Assembly: GCA_014799565.1 (NCBI GenBank)
Contig: JAAVHT010000042.1
Location: 21,088-55,899, forward strand
Direction: 5' to 3'
Source: Clostridiales bacterium
Lineage (GTDB): Bacteria > Bacillota > Clostridia > Oscillospirales > Oscillospiraceae
Length of the DNA stretch: 34,812 nt
Shown: positions 22,234 through 28,954 of the stretch, in pieces
Layout of the letters: the number at the start of each line of letters is the position of its first letter
Position numbering within the stretch: position 1 is the stretch's first letter
Position numbers and translations under genes: made by a program
Notes under the pieces: generated by a model
Told to the model about the DNA's origin: nothing
The model's input: only the letters and a program-made list of their open reading frames with translations
Databases searched by the model: none

Positions 22234-23811
22234 CTAAATCAGCTCTTTGATCGCGTAGGGTATCTGCTCGATCAGGTCGGAGGGGGTCATGCCGTATTCC
22301 CCCTTGTCCTCCGCCGCCAGGTCGCCGGCCCTGCCGTGGAGCCACACCGCCAGCGCCGCCGCGTCCGTTATCTTCTGTGCCGTCAGCGCGCCCATCAGCC
22401 CAGCCAGCACGTCCCCGCTGCCCCCCTTGGCCATTCCGGGGTTGCCGGTGGAGTTGATGAGGCACCCGCCACCCGCTGTGGCAATGGTGCGCCAGCCCTT
22501 GAGTATCAGCGTGCAGTGGTGCTGTTCCGCAAATGCCCGCGCCGCCCCCAGCCGATTCCAGATGGGCAGTTTACAGCCGGACAGCCGGACGAACTCCCCG
22601 TCATGGGGGGTGAGGGTGGTGGCGGTCGGCTCCCGCTCGTCCAATACATTGATATGCCTGGAAATGAGATTTAGACCGTCCGCATCCAGGATAATGGGGC
22701 ATTTCAGCTCTTTCATCAATTTGAGAACCAGCTTTTCTGCCCGCTCCCCCTGGCCCAGGCCGGGGCCGATGACGGCGGCGGTGCAGCCCTTCGCTTTTTC
22801 CAGAACGGCCTCATCATCCTCGGGCAGGGGCCAGACCATCACCTCGTCGCAGCACTTGGCGGCAAGGATGGGGTATACGTCCTCGGGCACGGCCAGCGTG
22901 GTCAGCCCCGCGCCGCCCCGAACCGCCGCCTTGGCGCACAGTGCCGCCGCGCCGGTATAGCCCCGGCTCCCGGCCAGGATGAACAGCCTGCCGAAGTCCC
23001 CCTTGTGGCCGTCCACCGGGCGGTGGGGAAGGGACAGCATTTCCCGTTCCACCAGCATGGTCTGAGGCTGTTTCGGGTACAGATCGTCCGGGACGCCGAT
23101 GTCGGCGATGACCACCCGTCCGCTGTGTACCGCGCCCTTGCCCACGTACAGCCCCGGCTTGCCCCGGGAGAAGGTGACGGTCACGTCCGCTTTGACTGCT
23201 GTGCCCATCACGTCGCCGGTGTCGGCGTGGATGCCGCTGGGCACATCGGCGGACACCACCCAGCCTGTCCCCAGGCCGGTCATCTGGGCGGCCAGGGCTG
23301 CGTCGCCCTCCAGGTCGCGGGTGAGGCCCACGCCGAACAGCGCGTCGATGGCCACATCGAAGGGCATATACTGCTCCTGGTTTTCGGGGTCGAAGTCCTC
23401 CAGCATCCCCCCGGCCTCCGCCAGACGGCGCTCCATCTCCAAACAGTCGTCGGTCATCTTCTCCCGGCTGCCCACCAGGACGCACTTCACCCGCCAGCCC
23501 ATCTCCAGCAGCATCCGGGCGGCGGCCACGCCGTCCCCGCCGTTGTTGCCGGGGCCGCACCACACGATGGCAGAGCGCCGCCGCATGGCCCAGAACTCCG
23601 CCTGCTCCTCCTGGGTCAGAAGATGCCCGTCCTTTGCGATATAAGCGGTAGGGCCGTCCCGCCGGAGCCCCGGCCCCGGTATAGGCAGAGAGCGCACCTC
23701 CCGCACCAGCGCCTGGGCGGCGTTCTCCATCAGTTCGGTGGACGGGATGCCCCGCTCCTCAATGGCGACGCGGTCGATCTCCTTCATCTGCGCGGCGGTG
23801 TACAGCTCCAT
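22234..23811 (-). CDS. nnr: Bifunctional NAD(P)H-hydrate repair enzyme (epimerase/dehydratase)
   Basis: The 525-residue enzyme repairs hydrated NAD(P)H. The N-terminal YjeF_N epimerase (about 1-220) shows ELYTAAQMKEIDRVAIEERGI and the GPGNNGGDGVAAARML loop. The C-terminal ribokinase-like dehydratase carries VDGHKGDFGRLFILAGSRGYTGAAAL, TPHDGEF and the NPGMAKGGSGDVLAGL motif with its ADP/ATP site. The open frame runs to 23871, but the start at 23811 has AAAGGAG eight bases upstream and lies about 20 bases after the likely transcription start, so upstream Mets are excluded. It heads the reverse-strand operon with the YdcC-like lipoprotein and alr. Confidence 0.95.
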   Translation of the reverse strand: MELYTAAQMKEIDRVAIEERGIPSTELMENAAQALVREVRSLPIPGPGLRRDGPTAYIAKDGHLLTQEEQAEFWAMRRRSAIVWCGPGNNGGDGVAAARMLLEMGWRVKCVLVGSREKMTDDCLEMERRLAEAGGMLEDFDPENQEQYMPFDVAIDALFGVGLTRDLEGDAALAAQMTGLGTGWVVSADVPSGIHADTGDVMGTAVKADVTVTFSRGKPGLYVGKGAVHSGRVVIADIGVPDDLYPKQPQTMLVEREMLSLPHRPVDGHKGDFGRLFILAGSRGYTGAAALCAKAAVRGGAGLTTLAVPEDVYPILAAKCCDEVMVWPLPEDDEAVLEKAKGCTAAVIGPGLGQGERAEKLVLKLMKELKCPIILDADGLNLISRHINVLDEREPTATTLTPHDGEFVRLSGCKLPIWNRLGAARAFAEQHHCTLILKGWRTIATAGGGCLINSTGNPGMAKGGSGDVLAGLMGALTAQKITDAAALAVWLHGRAGDLAAEDKGEYGMTPSDLIEQIPYAIKELI

Positions 23812-23838
23812 ACGGTTGGCTCCTTTCATTTTCTCAAC

Positions 23839-23867
23839 ATTATAATGTTTTCCCCCTTGCATTTCAA
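23839..23867 (-). promoter_or_regulatory. Consensus promoter of the nnr-alr operon
   Basis: Minus strand TTGAAA (23867-23862), a 17-base spacer, TATAAT (23844-23839). Confidence 0.88.
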
Positions 23868-23953
23868 CCATATTATATGCTGAGATAGGGATTCTCCCCG
23901 CCTCCGGCAGGGAGAATCCGATAAATCAGCGTTTTCCCTCTTGCATTTCAACC
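23847..23953. repeat. 23-base direct repeat in the nnr/pheS divergent region
   Basis: Two 23-base copies at 23847-23869 and 23931-23953 differ at one base. One lies in the nnr promoter (opposite strand), the other supplies the -35 of the pheST promoter. A 10-bp hairpin (23889-23898 with 23910-23919) sits between them. Confidence 0.85.
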
Positions 23954-23969
23954 TTTATTGTGATATAAA
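23941..23969 (+). promoter_or_regulatory. Promoter of the T-box / DUF2500 / pheST operon
   Basis: TTGCAT (23941-23946), a 17-base spacer, TATAAA (23964-23969). The transcript would start near 23976, just ahead of the T-box leader. Confidence 0.82.
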
Positions 23970-23990
23970 AGGAAAAGCAAATGCGAGGAA

Positions 23991-24216
23991 CGGGAAAATA
24001 GGGAGTTTGCCCATCTCAGAGAGAGGCGGTCACCGGCTGAGAGCCGCCTTGGTGCGTGTCCCTTGGTTCGCCCGGGAGCGGCCCGCGAGAGCGGGACGGC
24101 TGGCCGCCGTTACAGGGCTTTGAGTGCGCGTCATTTGAGAGCTTTGGACGCGAATGCGGGTGGTACCGCGGAAGGGTTGCCTTTCGTCCCCAGGACAGGG
24201 GAGGAAGGGCGTTTTT
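23991..24216 (+). promoter_or_regulatory. T-box riboswitch, phenylalanine type
   Basis: All parts of a T-box leader can be placed. Stem I starts with CGGG (23991-23994) pairing with CCCG (24071-24074). GGGA (24001-24004) pairs with TCCC (24059-24062), leaving a specifier loop whose 3' side holds TTC (24067-24069), a Phe codon. AGAGAG and GGCTGAGAGCC form the distal part. The antiterminator T-box sequence GCGGGTGGTACCGCG is at 24156-24170. A terminator stem (24179-24191 with 24198-24210) with a T-tract ends the leader. Uncharged tRNA-Phe should allow read-through into the genes that follow. Confidence 0.92.
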
Positions 24217-24240
24217 ATTTCGGTGAAAGGATGAAAACTG

Positions 24241-24609
24241 ATGGGATGGATGTTTGGCAGCGGCCTGTTTGAGGTCATGTTTGTCCTCATATTCACAATC
24301 GTCATTGGCGGGTTTATCTACGTCATTGTCTCCGGCCTGCGCCAGTGGAACAAAAACAACCACTCCCCCCAGCTCACCGTGGAGGCTCTGGTGGTGGCCA
24401 AGCGCGTCAACGTCACCCACCACCACGACATGGACAACGCCGCCATGAGCCACACCTCCACCTCCCACTATGTCACCTTCCAGGTGGAAAGCGGCGACCG
24501 CATGGAGTTCCACATCAGCGGCCAGGAATACGGGATGCTGGTGGAGGGCGACCGGGGCCGGCTCACCTTCCAAGGCACCCGGTACTTGGGCTTTGAGCGC
24601 CAGCGGTAA
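24241..24609 (+). CDS. DUF2500 family membrane-anchored protein
   Basis: The 122-residue protein has one N-terminal membrane helix (about residues 8-32, VMFVLIFTIVIGGFIYVIVSGL) and a cytosol- or exterior-facing domain. That domain carries LTVEALVVAKRVNVTHHH, YVTFQVESGDRMEFHISGQEYGMLVEGDRGRLTFQGTRYLGFER, the recognisable DUF2500 pattern. Function of the family is unknown. It lies 25 bases after the T-box terminator and 36 bases before pheS with no promoter between, so it shares phenylalanine T-box control. The His-rich patch (VTHHHDMDN) is notable. The start is ATG 24241 with a weak AAAGG site. Confidence 0.82.
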   Translation: MGWMFGSGLFEVMFVLIFTIVIGGFIYVIVSGLRQWNKNNHSPQLTVEALVVAKRVNVTHHHDMDNAAMSHTSTSHYVTFQVESGDRMEFHISGQEYGMLVEGDRGRLTFQGTRYLGFERQR

Positions 24610-24645
24610 GAAAACACGATAACCAATATCAAAGGAGTATATGCC

Positions 24646-25671
24646 ATGAAAGAACAGTTAGCAAAAATTCGTGCCGAGGCGCTCTCCGCCTTCGAGAGCG
24701 TCAAGGACTCCGCCGCTCTGGACGAGCTGCGGGTTCGTTACCTGGGTAAGAAGGGCGAGCTGACGGCGGTCTTGAAGCAGATGGGCAAGCTGTCCGCCGA
24801 GGAACGCCCCGCTATGGGTCAGCTGGCCAATGAGGTGCGCGCCGCCCTGGAGAGCGCCCTGGACGCCGCCTCCCAGAAGCTGGAGGCCGCCGCCCTGGAG
24901 CTGAAGCTGAAGGCGGAGACGGTGGACGTGACCATCCCCGGCAAGCAGGTGCAGGTGGGCCGCCGCCACCCCATGAACACCGCCCTGGAGGAGATCAAGG
25001 ACATCTTCATCGGCATGGGCTTCACTGTGCTGGACGGCCCGGAGATCGAGCTGGCCGAGCTGAACTTCGACCGGCTCAACGCCGAGGAGGGCCACCCCTC
25101 CCGTGACTGGTCGGACACCTTCTACTTTGACGAGAACAGCCGGGTCATGCTCCGCTCCCAGACCTCTCCCATGCAGGTGCGGGCCATGGACTCCATGGAG
25201 CTGCCCATCCGCATCATCGCCCCTGGCCGGGTGTACCGCAAGGACGAGGTGGACGCCACCCACTCCCCCATGTTCCACCAGGTGGAGGGCATGGTTATTG
25301 ACAAGAATATCACCATGGCCGACCTCAAGGGCACGCTGAACACCCTGGCGGAGCAGCTCTTCGGCCAGGGCACCGTCACCCGCTTCCGCCCCCACCACTT
25401 CCCCTTCACCGAGCCGTCCTGCGAGATGGACGTGCAGTGCCACAAGTGCGGCGGCGCGGGCTGCCCCACCTGCAAGGGCGAGGGCTGGATCGAGCTGCTG
25501 GGCGCGGGCATGATCCACCCCCATGTGCTGGAAATGGCGGGCATCGACCCCGACGAGTGGTCGGGCTGGGCCTTCGGCATGGGCCTGGAGCGCACCGCCC
25601 TGCGCCGGTTCAAGATCGACGATCTGCGCCTGATCTTCGAGAACGACGTCCGATTCCTGGAGCAATTCTGA
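24646..25671 (+). CDS. pheS: Phenylalanine--tRNA ligase alpha subunit
   Basis: The 341-residue catalytic subunit of the (alphabeta)2 class II synthetase. A coiled-coil N-terminal arm spans about residues 1-85. Motif 2 lies around LRSQTSPMQVRAMDS and PGRVYRKDEVDATHSPMFHQVEG. Motif 3 is GWAFGMGLERTALRRFKIDDLRL near the end. Length is normal. AAAGGAG eight bases upstream supports the ATG. Expression is set by the T-box at 23991-24216. pheT follows after an unusually long 156-base spacer. Confidence 0.97.
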   Translation: MKEQLAKIRAEALSAFESVKDSAALDELRVRYLGKKGELTAVLKQMGKLSAEERPAMGQLANEVRAALESALDAASQKLEAAALELKLKAETVDVTIPGKQVQVGRRHPMNTALEEIKDIFIGMGFTVLDGPEIELAELNFDRLNAEEGHPSRDWSDTFYFDENSRVMLRSQTSPMQVRAMDSMELPIRIIAPGRVYRKDEVDATHSPMFHQVEGMVIDKNITMADLKGTLNTLAEQLFGQGTVTRFRPHHFPFTEPSCEMDVQCHKCGGAGCPTCKGEGWIELLGAGMIHPHVLEMAGIDPDEWSGWAFGMGLERTALRRFKIDDLRLIFENDVRFLEQF

Positions 25672-25827
25672 GAAAGAAGCGCGGAGCCGTCGTGAGCAGC
25701 GCGGATGGATCGGAGCGAGGCCGAGCGCAGGCCCGCGTAGCGGGCCGGAGACCAGGCCGAGACGGAGGGAAGCCGCGCGTCGCGAACAGGCGCAGCGTGA
25801 CAACGTTATAAAAGAGGAGTTTTATAT
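25672..25827 (+). other. Repeat-like GC/purine-rich spacer between pheS and pheT
   Basis: This spacer is non-coding, rich in GAG/GCG words, and contains a perfect 7-bp hairpin (25730-25736 with 25740-25746) and a repeated GGCCGAG word. It resembles an extragenic repeat inserted in the operon. The pheT ribosome site AGAGGAG lies at its 3' end. Confidence 0.5.
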
Positions 25828-28224
25828 ATGAATCTATCCCGAAAATGGCTCAATGAGTTTGTGAAAATAGACACCCCCGACCGGGAGTTTGCCGAGGCCA
25901 TGACCTTGTCCGGTTCCAAGGTGGAGGGCACCTCCATTGAGGGCAGTGAGATCAGCAATGTGGTGGTGGGCCAGGTCAAGTCCCTGGTGCGCCACCCCAA
26001 CTCCGACCATATGTGGATCTGCCAGGTGGACGTGGGGCAGGCTGAGCCCCTCCAGATCGTCACCGGGGCCCAGAACGTGAAGGAGAACGACCTGGTGCCC
26101 GTGGCTCTGCACAAGTCCACCCTCCCCGGCGGCAAGAAGATCGAGAAGGGCAAGCTGCGGGGCGAGGTCTCCAACGGAATGCTGTGTTCCTTCGCGGAGC
26201 TGGGCCTGGATCAGCGGGATTTCCCCACCGCTTACGCCGACGGCATCTGGATCTTGTCCGACGACCCGGAGCTGACCGGCTTCACCCTGGGCCAGGACAT
26301 CCGAGAGGCCGTGGGGCTGGACGACCACGTGGTGGAGTTCGAGATCACTCCCAACCGCCCGGACTGCCTGTCCGTCATCGGTCTGGCCCGGGAAGCCGCC
26401 GCCACCTTCGACAAGCCGTTGGCGCTCCACACCCCCGAGGTGAAGGGCGGGGCCGAGGGCGTGCTCACCGATCTGCTGGACGTGGAGACCCCCGCCGCCG
26501 ACCTGGTGCCCCGGTACACCGCCCGGATGGTGCGCAACGTGAAGATCGCCCCCTCCCCCAAGTGGATGCGGGAGCGGCTGCGCGCCATGGGCGTGCGCCC
26601 CATCAACAACATCGTGGACATCACCAACTATGTCATGCTGGAGTACGGCCAGCCCATGCACGCCTTCGACTACCGCTATGTGAACGGTGGCAAGATCATC
26701 GTCCGCCGGGCGGAGGAGGGGGAGGCCCTCACCACCCTGGACGGCAAGGAGCACCGACTCACCGCCAACCACCTGGTCATCGCCGACGAGGGCCGAGCGG
26801 TGGGTCTGGCGGGCATCATGGGTGGGTTGAACTCAGAGATCGTGGACGACACCGCTGACGTGGTGTTCGAGTCCGCCTGCTTCGACGGCACCTGCATCCG
26901 CAAGGGGGCGCTGGCTCTGGGTATGCGCACCGAGGCCTCCGCCAAGTTCGAGAAGGGCCTGGATCCGCTGAACACCCTGCCCGCGGTCAACCGGGCCTGC
27001 GAGCTGGTGGAGCTGCTGGGGGCCGGCGAGGTGGTGGACGGCGTCATCGACATCCTGAACAACGTCCCCCAACCCACCGTGCTCACGCTGGAGCCGGACA
27101 AGATCAACGCCCTGCTGGGCACCGACGTACCCGAGGACGAGATGGTTCGCATCCTCCGGAAGCTGGACTTCGGCGTGGAGGGCGATCAGGTGTCCGTGCC
27201 CTCCTGGCGGGGCGACGTGAAGCGCATGGCCGACCTGGCGGAGGAAGTGGCCCGATTCCACGGCTACAACAACATCCCCAACACCCTCATGCGGGGCCAG
27301 ACCACCCAGGGGGGCTACTCCGTGGTGCAGAAGCTGGAGAACCGGCTGGGCGAGCTGTGCCGCGCCTGCGGGTACAGCGAGATCATCACCTATTCCTTCA
27401 TCTCCCCCTCCTACTACGACAAGATTTTGTGGCCGGAGGACGACTTCCGCCGGAATTCTTTCAAAATTTTGAACCCCTTGGGGGAGGATACCTCCATCAT
27501 GCGCACCACCACCCTGCCCTCCATGCTGGAGATCCTGACCCGTAACTGCAATTACCGCAACAAGTCGGCGTGGCTGTACGAGCTGGGCCGCATCTACCAG
27601 CCCGGCGGCGAGGAGGGCCTTGCCAACGAGACCAAGATCCTGACCTTGGGCGCTTACGGGAACGGCATGGACTTCTTCACCATGAAGGGAACCATCGAGG
27701 CCATTTTGAAGGACACCAGGGCAAAGGACATCCGCTTTGAGCCCTGCGCCGAGGATCACTCCTATCACCCCGGCCGCTGCGCCGAGGTGTGGAGCGGCGA
27801 CAACTGCATCGGCGTGTTCGGCCAGATCCATCCCCAGGCGGCTCAGAACTACGGCGTGGACGTGGAGCTGTACTGCGCGGAGCTGAGCTTTGACGTGCTG
27901 CTGGTCACCCACGGTGCCGACCCGGAGTACGCCCCCCTGCCCAAGTTCCCCGCCGTCACCCGTGACATCGCCGTGGTGTGCGACGAGGCCGTCACCGTGG
28001 GCGCGCTGGAGAACGCCATCCGCAAGGGGGCCAAGGGCCTGCTGAAGGACGCGGCCCTGTTCGACATCTACCGGGGCAAGGGCGTAGCCGAGGGCAAGAA
28101 GTCCGTGGCCTTCAACCTGACCCTGCGGGCTGATGACCGCTCCCTCACCGGCGAGGAGGCGGACGCGGACGTGAAGAGCATCCTCGAGATGCTGGAAAAG
28201 GACTGCGGCGCGGTGCTGCGCTGA
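25828..28224 (+). CDS. pheT: Phenylalanine--tRNA ligase beta subunit
   Basis: The 798-residue subunit has the full bacterial layout. An OB-fold tRNA-binding domain occupies about 40-150 (VVVGQVKSLVRHPNSDHMWICQVDVG). B3/B4 editing domain elements follow (EFEITPNRPDCLSVIGLAREAAA, TNYVMLEYGQPMHAFDYRYV). Then come the B5 domain (LLGTDVPEDEMVRILRKLDF), the catalytic-like core (RVEEVARFHGYNNIP-type segment near 470) and a C-terminal FDX-ACB anticodon domain (LPKFPAVTRDIAVVCDEAVTVG). It pairs with PheS to charge tRNA-Phe and edit Tyr mischarging. A strong terminator follows, ending the T-box operon. Confidence 0.97.
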   Translation: MNLSRKWLNEFVKIDTPDREFAEAMTLSGSKVEGTSIEGSEISNVVVGQVKSLVRHPNSDHMWICQVDVGQAEPLQIVTGAQNVKENDLVPVALHKSTLPGGKKIEKGKLRGEVSNGMLCSFAELGLDQRDFPTAYADGIWILSDDPELTGFTLGQDIREAVGLDDHVVEFEITPNRPDCLSVIGLAREAAATFDKPLALHTPEVKGGAEGVLTDLLDVETPAADLVPRYTARMVRNVKIAPSPKWMRERLRAMGVRPINNIVDITNYVMLEYGQPMHAFDYRYVNGGKIIVRRAEEGEALTTLDGKEHRLTANHLVIADEGRAVGLAGIMGGLNSEIVDDTADVVFESACFDGTCIRKGALALGMRTEASAKFEKGLDPLNTLPAVNRACELVELLGAGEVVDGVIDILNNVPQPTVLTLEPDKINALLGTDVPEDEMVRILRKLDFGVEGDQVSVPSWRGDVKRMADLAEEVARFHGYNNIPNTLMRGQTTQGGYSVVQKLENRLGELCRACGYSEIITYSFISPSYYDKILWPEDDFRRNSFKILNPLGEDTSIMRTTTLPSMLEILTRNCNYRNKSAWLYELGRIYQPGGEEGLANETKILTLGAYGNGMDFFTMKGTIEAILKDTRAKDIRFEPCAEDHSYHPGRCAEVWSGDNCIGVFGQIHPQAAQNYGVDVELYCAELSFDVLLVTHGADPEYAPLPKFPAVTRDIAVVCDEAVTVGALENAIRKGAKGLLKDAALFDIYRGKGVAEGKKSVAFNLTLRADDRSLTGEEADADVKSILEMLEKDCGAVLR

Positions 28225-28237
28225 CCAATACGTTTTG

Positions 28238-28268
28238 AAAGGGCGGGGCAGAGATGCCCCGCCCTTTT
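28238..28268 (+). terminator. Terminator of the pheST operon
   Basis: A perfect 12-bp stem (28238-28249 with 28256-28267), loop AGAGAT, followed by a T run. Confidence 0.9.
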
Positions 28269-28270
28269 GC

Positions 28271-28299
28271 TTGTGTTGGGAGACTGCTTGTGATAAAAT
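28271..28299 (+). promoter_or_regulatory. Promoter of the GNAT gene
   Basis: TTGTGT (28271-28276), a 17-base spacer, TAAAAT (28294-28299) with an extended TGA before the -10. Confidence 0.65.
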
Positions 28300-28344
28300 C
28301 AGTCAGAGCAAGCCACTGCTGACCTGCTAAGGAGGTAATTACCC

Positions 28345-28797
28345 ATGGAATGGAACATAAGAAAAGCGGTAAAAGCGGATGAGCCTACTATAAAAAGCTT
28401 ATTTATAGAAATGCTCCAAACCATATACTCCAAAAAAGACGTTGATGGATATGAGGATGGCTATCTTGATAAGTTTTTCAGCGGCCGCGAAGACTGGATC
28501 TGTGTCGCAGAAGCAAGTGGCTCCGTCATCGCCTACCTTTCCATCGAAGTGCACCACGAACAAGAAAATTTTATTTATTTGGACGATTTATCTGTTTCTA
28601 CTGCTTATCGAGACCACGGGATCGGGACAGCCCTCATCAAAATCGCTGAACGGTTTGCAGAAGAAAAAAACATCCCCACAATCGTTTTTCATGTTGAGAA
28701 ATCAAACCGCTCAGCGTTTAGGCTGTACGAGCGATTGGGATATTCCATTCTGAGTGACGAAGACACACGGTTTAGAATGGTAAAAAGAGTTTTCTGA
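28345..28797 (+). CDS. GNAT family N-acetyltransferase, AT-richer than neighbours
   Basis: A 150-residue acetyl-CoA-dependent transferase. The fold signature is complete: IRKAVKADEPTIKSL at the start, IYLDDLSVSTAYRDHGIGTALIKIAERFA with the R-x-x-G-I-G pyrophosphate loop, and VEKSNRSAFRLYERLGY near the C-terminus. The acyl acceptor is unknown. It has its own promoter, an AAGGAGG ribosome site and a terminator, so it is a single-gene unit wedged between pheT and polA. Codons end in A/T far more often than in the flanking genes (AAA, GAA, ATT, TTT runs). This suggests recent acquisition. Confidence 0.9.
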   Translation: MEWNIRKAVKADEPTIKSLFIEMLQTIYSKKDVDGYEDGYLDKFFSGREDWICVAEASGSVIAYLSIEVHHEQENFIYLDDLSVSTAYRDHGIGTALIKIAERFAEEKNIPTIVFHVEKSNRSAFRLYERLGYSILSDEDTRFRMVKRVF

Positions 28798-28808
28798 ATT
28801 CAATTGAT

Positions 28809-28847
28809 CGGGCCGCTGTCCATAACGGGCAGCGGCCCGTCTTGCTT
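28809..28847 (+). terminator. Terminator after the GNAT gene
   Basis: A 10-bp stem (28809-28818 with 28830-28839) followed by TCTTGCTT. The tail overlaps the polA -35. Confidence 0.65.
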
Positions 28848-28870
28848 AAATCTTCCAAAGGTGGTATACT
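28842..28870 (+). promoter_or_regulatory. Promoter of polA
   Basis: TTGCTT (28842-28847), a 17-base spacer, TATACT (28865-28870) with extended TGG before it. The leader then has an 8-bp GC hairpin (28888-28895 with 28899-28906). Confidence 0.8.
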
Positions 28871-28954
28871 AAACTATCTATCCACCTCCCGCCCCGCAGG
28901 GGCGGGGGCAGACAGAACGTTTCCGTATTCCATACGATTTGCGAGGTGTCCCCT

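Noticed and set aside
23005-23883. 292-codon plus-strand frame opposite nnr
   Set aside because: It is low-complexity sequence caused by GC-rich third positions of nnr; no RBS or family pattern.
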